Below are positions 58,161 to 64,000 of a stretch of DNA of 64,000 nucleotides, in pieces. Below the pieces are notes generated by a model. It searched no databases, was not told the DNA's origin, and worked only from the letters and a program-made list of their open reading frames with translations. The translations under genes were made by a program, and so were the position numbers. The stretch lies in the NCBI GenBank assembly GCA_947475525.1, contig CANJMI010000006.1, positions 1 to 64,000 on the forward strand, read 5' to 3'. Position 1 is the stretch's first letter. The number at the start of each line of letters is the position of its first letter. This stretch comes from Polyangiaceae bacterium (GTDB taxonomy: Bacteria > Myxococcota_A > Polyangia > Polyangiales > Polyangiaceae).

Positions 58161-60620
58161 ATGAGCACTCCCGTCGTACCCTCACACGCTCGCGTCGTCG
58201 TCATCGGTGGCGGAATCATCGGCGCTTCCGTCGCGTACCACCTGGCCCACCTGGGCGTGCGTGACGTCGTCCTGCTCGAACGCGACACGCTCACATCGGG
58301 GACGACCTGGCACGCGGCTGGCCTGATGGTCACCTTCGGCTCGACCTCGGAGACCTCCACCGAGATGCGAAAGTACACGCGCGACCTCTTCGCGCGCCTC
58401 GAGGCGGAGACCGGGCAGGCGACGGGTTTCAAGCCGATAGGCTTCATCGAGGTCGCCTCGGATCGCGATCGACTCGAAGAGTACCGGCGTGTCGCGGCGT
58501 TCAATCGGTACTGCGGTGTGGACGTTGAAGAGATCGGTCCCGACGACATCAAGAAGCTCTTTCCGCTCGCGAGAGTCGATGACCTCCTCGCTGGCTTCTA
58601 CGTCAAGGGGGACGGTCGCGTCGATCCGGTCGGTGCGACGATGGCGCTCGCAAAAGGCGCAAAATTGCAGGGTGCTACGCTGATCGAGGGCGTGAGTGTG
58701 CTCGGTGTCGTGACCAAGAACGGAGCCGTGGTCGGCGTCGATACGACGGGCGGGCACGTTGCCTGCGATGTCGTCGTCAACTGCGCCGGCATGTGGGCGC
58801 GCCAGCTCGGCGCGAAGAACGGCATCACCATCCCGCTGCAGGCGGCGGAGCACTATTACCTGATCACGGAGGCCATCGAAGGCGTCGACAAAAACTGGCC
58901 CGTGCTCGAAGACCCAGCCTCTCACGGCTATTTTCGCGAGGAGGGCGGCGGGCTGATGATCGGTATGTTCGAGCCCGTGTGTGCACCGTGGAAAATAGAG
59001 GGGATCCCGCAGGACTTCTCGTTCGGCGAAATCCCGCCCGACTGGGAGCGCATGACGCCCTACTTCGAGAAGGCGATGGCGCGCGTGCCCGTGACGCTCG
59101 AGGCCGGGGTCCGCAAGCTCTTCTGCGGACCAGAGAGCTTCACGTCCGATCTCCGGCCGCTCGTCGGCGAGTCGGCGGAGGTGAAGAACTATTTTGTCGC
59201 GGCGGGCATGAACTCGATCGGCATCCTTACCAGCGGCGGCATCGGGCGCGTCCTCGCGCACTGGATCGTGAACGGCGAGCCGGACGTCGATGTCACGGCG
59301 ATGCACGCGAACCGGCTGCACCCTTACCAGTCGACCCCCGAGTACCGCCGAACCCGCACCGTCGAGGCGCTGGGCATGGTCTATCAATGCCACTACCCGA
59401 CCCAAACGATGATGACCGCGCGCGACGTCAAGCGCTCCGCAATCCACGAGCGCCTCGCCGCGGAAGGGGCGTACTTCAAGGACGTGAGCGGCTGGGAAGG
59501 CGCGGACTGGTATGCCGGTCGCGGAAAGAAGCCGGAGCCCGGTCCGCTCTCGTTCGGGCGCATGGCGTGGTTCTCCAACTGGGAGGCCGAGCACAAGGCG
59601 ACACGCGAAGGGGTCATCCTGATGGACATGTCGTTCATGTCGAAATTCCGCGTCGAGGGTCGCGACGCCGGACGGCTGCTAAACCAGCTCTCGGGCAACG
59701 ACGTCGACGGTGAGGCGGGGCGCATCACGTACACCCAGTGGCTGAATGAGAAAGGGACGCTCGAAGCGGATCTCACGGTCACGAAGCTCGACGACCAGAA
59801 CTTCTTCGTCGTCGCCAGCGACACGGCGCACCGGCATGTCGAGACGCGAATGAAGCGCGTGTTCGAGCGTGGGCATGCGTTCTCGTGCGACGTGACGAGC
59901 GGCTACGCCCAGCTCAACATCCAAGGGCCGCGCTCCCGCGAGTTGATGCAGGCGGTCACCGACGCGGACCTTTCCAACGAGGCCTTCCCGTTTCGCTCGG
60001 CCCGCGAGATCGCGGTAGGCTTCGCGCGGGTATTGTGTGTGCGCATCACGTACCTCGGGGAGCTTGGCTACGAGCTCTACATTCCGACCGAGCAGGCCGT
60101 TCACGTCTACGACCGACTCATCCGTGCCGGCGAACCGCTCGGGCTCCGTCATGCGGGGTTGAAGGCGCTCGCGTCGCTGCGCATGGAGAAGGGTTACCGC
60201 GACTACGGTCACGACATCGACAACACGGACTCGGTGCTCGAGGCGGGGCTCGGCTTCGCGGTCGACTTGAAGAAACCCGACGGGTTCATCGGCAAGGACG
60301 CGGTGCTCGCGAAGAAAGCCGAAGGTCCGCTAAAACGCCGTATTTTGCAGGTACGCGTGTTGGACCCCGAGCCGCTTATGCACCACGCCGAGCCCGTTTG
60401 GCGGAGCGGCAAAGCGGTGGGTTACGTGCGTGCAGCGTCCTACGGCTTCACGCTCGGCGGCGCGGTTGGACTCGCGATGATCGAGGGCGGAAGTGACGTC
60501 ATTGACCAAAAGTTCATCGACGCGGGGGATTGGGAACTCGACATCGCGGGCAAACGCTACGCGGCCACCGCATCGCTCAAGCCGATGTACGATCCGACGA
60601 ACGAAAAAATCAAATCCTGA
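58161..60620 (+). CDS. FAD-dependent dehydrogenase of the dimethylglycine/sarcosine dehydrogenase family
   Basis: An 819-residue flavoprotein. The N-terminal Rossmann motif VVVIGGGIIGASVAYHLAHLG is followed by SGTTWHAAGLMVTF; its His is the covalent FAD attachment residue in dimethylglycine dehydrogenase. The DAO-type domain runs to about 370 and an FAO_M linker to about 430. The C-terminus is a GcvT-like folate-binding domain (about 430-810) with YTQWLNEKGTLEADLTV, YAQLNIQGPRSRELM, and YLGELGYELYIP. The enzyme likely oxidises an N-methyl glycine derivative and transfers the one-carbon unit to tetrahydrofolate. Which N-methyl amine is used cannot be told. Confidence 0.93.
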   Translation: MSTPVVPSHARVVVIGGGIIGASVAYHLAHLGVRDVVLLERDTLTSGTTWHAAGLMVTFGSTSETSTEMRKYTRDLFARLEAETGQATGFKPIGFIEVASDRDRLEEYRRVAAFNRYCGVDVEEIGPDDIKKLFPLARVDDLLAGFYVKGDGRVDPVGATMALAKGAKLQGATLIEGVSVLGVVTKNGAVVGVDTTGGHVACDVVVNCAGMWARQLGAKNGITIPLQAAEHYYLITEAIEGVDKNWPVLEDPASHGYFREEGGGLMIGMFEPVCAPWKIEGIPQDFSFGEIPPDWERMTPYFEKAMARVPVTLEAGVRKLFCGPESFTSDLRPLVGESAEVKNYFVAAGMNSIGILTSGGIGRVLAHWIVNGEPDVDVTAMHANRLHPYQSTPEYRRTRTVEALGMVYQCHYPTQTMMTARDVKRSAIHERLAAEGAYFKDVSGWEGADWYAGRGKKPEPGPLSFGRMAWFSNWEAEHKATREGVILMDMSFMSKFRVEGRDAGRLLNQLSGNDVDGEAGRITYTQWLNEKGTLEADLTVTKLDDQNFFVVASDTAHRHVETRMKRVFERGHAFSCDVTSGYAQLNIQGPRSRELMQAVTDADLSNEAFPFRSAREIAVGFARVLCVRITYLGELGYELYIPTEQAVHVYDRLIRAGEPLGLRHAGLKALASLRMEKGYRDYGHDIDNTDSVLEAGLGFAVDLKKPDGFIGKDAVLAKKAEGPLKRRILQVRVLDPEPLMHHAEPVWRSGKAVGYVRAASYGFTLGGAVGLAMIEGGSDVIDQKFIDAGDWELDIAGKRYAATASLKPMYDPTNEKIKS

Positions 60621-60630
60621 GGGCGGTCCG

Positions 60631-61704
60631 TCAGAGGCAGAACGCCGTGACGAGACGGCCGGCCTCGACGTCCGCCTTGCAGTTCGCGCTGCCGGGGAGA
60701 AGCTTGCCGCTCGCGTCGTAGGCGGTGATGACGATGTCGGTGAGGCCAGGAGAGAGCGGCCCCAACTGCGATGGCAACTCGCACGGCGTGCGCTTCGCGC
60801 CGACGATGACGCCGCTGACTTGCACCTCGTAGACGGCGCCGGTCGGGCATGTGGGCACGCCGCCGTGAACGACGCTCGATGGGTTTAGCGCGACGAATCC
60901 GTGCGGCGAAGGCACGTCACACGCGGGCATCCCGGATTGCCCCGCGACGACGACGCCGCTGCACTCGGTGCCGAGCTCGGAGCCATCGGGGCGTGTGGCG
61001 TGCGCGTAGAATCGATAGGTGTCTCCCGCTTCGCCTGGGATCGCGAGCTCGCCTGCGTCGCACTCGAATTCCGTCGGCAAGGCGAGAGTCCCGCTGAGCA
61101 AACGCAGCATCAGGGTGTGGCTGAGCACGCAGGCCTCCGCGTCGAGGAGCGCGTCCGGGTGGATGCGGGTCTCCGTCGGCGACGGCCGCCCATCGACGAG
61201 GGGGGCGCAGCCCGTCACCGGCGTCGATAGGTTCGCGACAGCCGCGGTCGCGGTCGCGCTGCCGCCGCCGCAGGAGGAGGTCCAACGCGGGGGGACGACG
61301 GCTCCCTTCGTGTCGAGCATCTGCCGGCTCCCACTGGAGAAGCCGCCGAATGGCGTTAGCGCACTCGAGGGGACATCGTAGCCGTCGATCTCGGCTGCGT
61401 AGAGTTTGCCGGCCACGACGAAGTCGCGCATCGCAAACGCGAGCGAGCATGGCGTGGGCAGCGAGGAAGGCAGTCGGAACGCGACCGAGTCGCTCGGGTC
61501 GTCGTAGGCCATCAGCGTGACGACGTAGGATTGGATGGCCCCGGGCGTCGCGCTGCATGCGGCGCCCAACAGGAAATCCGAAGGCCGAACGGCGATCTCG
61601 GTTGCGACCGTGCCAAGGGACGTAGTCGACGCGTCCGCGGCGCACGCACCGAGAGCGACGCCGCCCAAAGTTGTAGCCAAGGCCCACTCGCGGACGCGAA
61701 ACAT
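60631..61704 (-). CDS. Predicted lipoprotein of unknown function
   Basis: A 357-residue lipoprotein with lipobox ALGAC. The chain is beta-strand rich with many Cys (ACSATPGAIQSYVVTLMAYDD, CSLAFAMRDF, CDAGELAIPGEAGDTYRF), consistent with a disulfide-linked Ig-like or jelly-roll fold. No domain is recognised. ATG 61704 begins the signal peptide; the open frame to 61992 runs antisense to the nucleotidyltransferase. TAAGCC, a weak -10, ends 7 bases before the ATG. Confidence 0.8.
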   Translation of the reverse strand: MFRVREWALATTLGGVALGACAADASTTSLGTVATEIAVRPSDFLLGAACSATPGAIQSYVVTLMAYDDPSDSVAFRLPSSLPTPCSLAFAMRDFVVAGKLYAAEIDGYDVPSSALTPFGGFSSGSRQMLDTKGAVVPPRWTSSCGGGSATATAAVANLSTPVTGCAPLVDGRPSPTETRIHPDALLDAEACVLSHTLMLRLLSGTLALPTEFECDAGELAIPGEAGDTYRFYAHATRPDGSELGTECSGVVVAGQSGMPACDVPSPHGFVALNPSSVVHGGVPTCPTGAVYEVQVSGVIVGAKRTPCELPSQLGPLSPGLTDIVITAYDASGKLLPGSANCKADVEAGRLVTAFCL

Positions 61705-61711
61705 CTTGGAC

Positions 61712-61717
61712 GGCTTA
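61712..61717 (-). promoter_or_regulatory. Weak -10-like box TAAGCC
   Basis: On the minus strand TAAGCC ends 7 bases before ATG 61704. It lacks the final T of the motif, so it is listed with low confidence. Confidence 0.3.
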
Positions 61718-61736
61718 GTCCACCTCGCCGCCGCCT

Positions 61737-62621
61737 TCAAAGGTTCCCGATTCGGACGACGTGCTCGCGGGTGACGATCGCCCTCTCGAGCGGGGCTACG
61801 ACGCGGGCACCCGGCCACGCCACGACTTCGCACAGGGTGCCTTCTCCGGCGAGTTCCGTCGCGTCGCCGAGGATGCACTGCGTCAGCAAAATATCTGGGT
61901 GAACGGTGTTCATTGGCCAGGACGCAGCCCCTGCGTCGGCGAGCCAGGCGAGGTTGCACGCGAGGTACGCCGACGGAGTGCCGATGTCCCAAAAGCGCCC
62001 CACCACGGCGGCTCCGGCAAGTCGCACGCCGCGGCGCAAGGCTGGCAAGTACAGGTCGCCCACCAAGCAGCCTTCCTGCGGCAAGTGGCGCCTGGCATCG
62101 GCGGAGAGCACCTGAGCTCCGACGAAATCGGCGCCGGCCACTTCGGTGCCGAAGACCTCGCCGCGCAGCCGGACGACGGTCCCGTCCGCCGCGAGCCCGA
62201 CGGTTCCTTGGCCGGAAGCGCGACGGTCGGCGACGGCGAGGGTAGCGAAGCGGTCTTGCGCCGCGTGCTCTGCCATCAAGGTTGTGACGTCGAGTTCCGC
62301 GAGGATGTCGCCGTTGACGACGACGAGTGCGCCGACGCCGACCGCTTCCCCGGCGTGATGCACGCCGCCGGCCGTGCCGAGGATCGCCGTCTCGCGGACG
62401 ACGTCGAGGTCGAGTCGCTTGCCCGCCGCGCCGACGGCGTCGGGCAGGTGGTGTGCGTTGACGACGATTCGCTCGAGCCCCGCGGCGCGCAGCTGCCGAA
62501 CGATGTGGTCGAGCAAGGCCGCGTCGCCAATCGGCACGAGCGGCTTCGGTAGCTCCTCGGTGAGGGGGCGCAGGCGCGTCCCGAATCCTGCGCAGAGGAC
62601 CATCGCTCGGTCGATCGTCAC
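61737..62621 (-). CDS. Sugar-1-phosphate nucleotidyltransferase (MurU/ManC-like)
   Basis: A 294-residue enzyme starting at GTG. The signature MVLCAGFGTRLRPLTEELPKP is the nucleotide-binding GxGTRLRPLT...PKP motif; VVNGDILAELD carries the metal-binding Asp, and ILGTAGGVHHA is the sugar-binding loop. It transfers an NMP to a sugar 1-phosphate to make NDP-sugar. Short enzymes of this type include MurU of muropeptide recycling and mannose- or glucose-1-phosphate nucleotidyltransferases. The C-terminal 60 residues may form a partial left-handed beta-helix. The dipeptide epimerase at 40968 makes a MurU-like role attractive but unproven. Confidence 0.9.
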   Translation of the reverse strand: MTIDRAMVLCAGFGTRLRPLTEELPKPLVPIGDAALLDHIVRQLRAAGLERIVVNAHHLPDAVGAAGKRLDLDVVRETAILGTAGGVHHAGEAVGVGALVVVNGDILAELDVTTLMAEHAAQDRFATLAVADRRASGQGTVGLAADGTVVRLRGEVFGTEVAGADFVGAQVLSADARRHLPQEGCLVGDLYLPALRRGVRLAGAAVVGRFWDIGTPSAYLACNLAWLADAGAASWPMNTVHPDILLTQCILGDATELAGEGTLCEVVAWPGARVVAPLERAIVTREHVVRIGNL

Positions 62622-62695
62622 CGCGGCACCGTCACCTATCGCTCGGGCCTTGTCAAAAACTCCACCCGAGTTGTGCGTCCATGCTACGGCGGCCT

Positions 62696-63187
62696 ATGCT
62701 TCGAGTCGGACGGTTGGCACTTTTGAGCCTTTTTTCCGTCGCTTTCTGGCACTGCGGCGGTGGCGCGACGGGCATCGCAGCGTGCCGCGACATCGAATCG
62801 AAAAAATGCGAACTCTTGCTCGGCTGCCCAACGGTGCCGATCGCCGACGCAAACGACGTCGACGCCTGCAAGCTCTTTTACCGAGACCAGTGCCTTCACG
62901 GGCTGGCCGACTCCGCCGACCCGGCTCCGGTTGCGGTCTCTGCGTGTCTCGCGGCGATCGACCGCGCCGCAACTTGCAAAGCCGAGCCGCTGGGCTCGTG
63001 CGCGACGGCTCCCTTACTCGCGGCTGGGCAAGACGCGCAGAAGCTCACCGGGTGCGACGCGATGCTCGCGACCGAAGCTCTCGCGGACTGCGCGTTTCTG
63101 TCACCGGCGAACGGCGCTGGCGGAGCGGGCGGCGCGAACACGGGCGCAGCAACCGGCGGAGCGGGGGGCTCCGGCGGCGGCGGGTGA
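62696..63187 (+). CDS. Small predicted lipoprotein with C-terminal Gly/Ala tail
   Basis: About 163 residues. A signal peptide ends at an atypical lipobox AFWHC, followed by a helical Cys-containing domain (CRDIESKKCELLLGCP, CKLFYRDQCLHG, CLAAIDRAATCKAE). The C-terminus is Gly/Ala-rich (GAGGAGGANTG), the reverse of the usual lipoprotein layout, in which the linker comes first. Eight Cys suggest four disulfides. An in-frame ATG at 62681 is an alternative start. It converges with the truncated gene at the right edge. Confidence 0.72.
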   Translation: MLRVGRLALLSLFSVAFWHCGGGATGIAACRDIESKKCELLLGCPTVPIADANDVDACKLFYRDQCLHGLADSADPAPVAVSACLAAIDRAATCKAEPLGSCATAPLLAAGQDAQKLTGCDAMLATEALADCAFLSPANGAGGAGGANTGAATGGAGGSGGGG

Positions 63188-63196
63188 CCGGACACT

Positions 63197-64000
63197 TCAA
63201 GGCGCGGTCCACGACTCCACGGTGAGGGCAGGCTGACCATCGCTGATGCGCGTGCCTCCGAGGACGGCGAGCGAGCCGAGTGGCGTCGAGAGGGCTGTGG
63301 CACCCGAGCGGGGTTCGCGCAGCGGGACGTCGTAAACGGCACTTGGGGCGAGGGTGATGCGCCGCACCGCGGTCTCGTGGCTGGCCGCGTCCTCGCAGAC
63401 GGCGAGGAGCAACCCCGGCCCCGCGAGGTATCCCTGGCAATGTGTCAGTGCGGCGGCGAGCCCGTTCGCGTCGATGGTCGTCGACGTGCACGCAGCAGCG
63501 CAACCCGGTGAGAGGCTACGTGTGGCTGCTGCCTTTCCGTCCAAGAGGCCGCCTATCAAGAGCAACTCTCCCGGATTGCCGCTCGCGACAGCCGCGGCTC
63601 CGACTACGGGATCCTCGACGTAGGCCCGCGCGAAGAATGCTGACGCCCCTGCGCTGAGCGTTTCGAGCCCCGGCGCGGAGATGCTTCCACCGACGACGAC
63701 GAGGCCCACGCCATCGACCCACGCGGCGGCAGCGCCGAGCCGTGGGCTCGTCAGTCGAACGGCCTTGAGCGAGCCGTCCTGGCCAACGACGAGGACGCGG
63801 TCACTCGCCGATGACGTGCGTGTGCCTCCGACGACGTAAGATTCGCCGCTCGCGCTGCGGACAACGCCTCCGCCGGCGACACTCGCGAACGAGTCGAGGC
63901 CGTTCGGCAGCTCGGCGTCGGTTACGGTCCCCGCGGCGAAGTCGACCCAACTCCCACCGACCGCGCCACCGTCGCTCGGCTTGCCGATGACGAGGAGCGT
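63197..64000 (-). CDS. C-terminal part of a propeller-like exported protein (truncated by the window edge)
   Basis: The minus-strand frame is open from the right edge (64000) to a TGA at 63197, giving at least 267 residues. It contains repeated strand-rich units with Gly pairs (LLVIGKPSDGGAVGGS, SYVVGGTRTSSASDRVLVVG, GLVVVGGSISAPGLETL, LAVLGGTRISDGQPA). The recurring VVGG/LxGGT pattern of about 50 residues suggests a Kelch-like beta-propeller. An internal start at 63709 should not be taken as the real one because the frame continues without a stop. The N-terminus, probably with a lipoprotein signal, lies outside the window. Confidence 0.75.
   Translation of the reverse strand, partial: TLLVIGKPSDGGAVGGSWVDFAAGTVTDAELPNGLDSFASVAGGGVVRSASGESYVVGGTRTSSASDRVLVVGQDGSLKAVRLTSPRLGAAAAWVDGVGLVVVGGSISAPGLETLSAGASAFFARAYVEDPVVGAAAVASGNPGELLLIGGLLDGKAAATRSLSPGCAAACTSTTIDANGLAAALTHCQGYLAGPGLLLAVCEDAASHETAVRRITLAPSAVYDVPLREPRSGATALSTPLGSLAVLGGTRISDGQPALTVESWTAP

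Noticed and set aside
58182-59594. 470-codon minus-strand frame inside the dimethylglycine dehydrogenase-like gene
   Set aside because: Antisense shadow caused by high GC at third codon positions; composition is Arg/His/Asp-rich with no motif.
1-64000. tRNA, rRNA, CRISPR arrays, insertion sequences, attachment sites, replication origin
   Set aside because: No cloverleaf with a CCA-like end, no regularly spaced identical repeats with unique spacers, and no transposase or integrase motif was seen on either strand; a tool-based scan would be more certain.

Overview
The window is GC-rich, densely coded DNA from a myxobacterium, most likely a Sorangineae/Polyangiales-type member of Myxococcota. 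The clues are at least sixteen predicted lipoproteins with Gly/Ser/Thr linkers (GGAGG-like) after the lipid Cys, myxobacterial Cys-rich repeats ([16 protein letters not shown]), thrombospondin type 3 repeats, DxDxCDG metal-binding motifs, SBBP-like beta-propeller sequence, and many GTG starts with ATGA/GTGA gene overlaps. I see no rRNA, tRNA, CRISPR array, insertion sequence or prophage. No gene-free stretch exceeds 300 bases.

Layout. 1-111: C-terminal RGG/Gly tail of a truncated gene, then a terminator. 319-6558: coupled genes for a lipoprotein, a membrane alkaline-phosphatase-superfamily transferase, a PLC/acid-phosphatase-type phosphoesterase and a soluble PAS-GAF histidine kinase; then mqo. 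8112-15957: exported proteins and lipoproteins, HutD, TrmO, an OmpA/TSP3 protein and a cupin-like protein. 16021-20266: MacA/MacB-like ABC export operon plus a hotdog protein. 20281-29781: the most unusual region, with four ATP-grasp enzymes, a glycogen synthase, an S51 (cyanophycinase/peptidase E)-like protein and two alpha/beta hydrolases. 29811-35892: two VWA lipoproteins, an SBBP lipoprotein and another lipoprotein. 36017-37639: a tandem thioredoxin-fold protein. 37852-40899: a coupled four-gene operon (ASCH, YkgJ-like Cys cluster, DUF455 ferritin-like, ATP-grasp-like). 40968-46448: dipeptide epimerase, methyltransferase, aldehyde dehydrogenase and a lipoprotein. 46552-50430: a 1292-residue surface protein containing an amidohydrolase. 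50464-64000: S1-domain protein, several lipoproteins, an inactive-looking rhomboid, a spermidine-synthase-like protein, a dimethylglycine/sarcosine dehydrogenase-type flavoprotein, a sugar nucleotidyltransferase and a truncated propeller-like gene at the right edge.

Two signals stand out. First, the ATP-grasp/GlgA/S51/esterase cluster looks like an undescribed biosynthetic system that may join amide-bond chemistry to a glucan. Second, many first genes of transcription units carry a TAnnnT box only 6-10 bases before the start codon and lack a Shine-Dalgarno sequence, which points to leaderless or near-leaderless transcription. Genes inside operons instead use ATGA/GTGA coupling or ribosome-binding sites.
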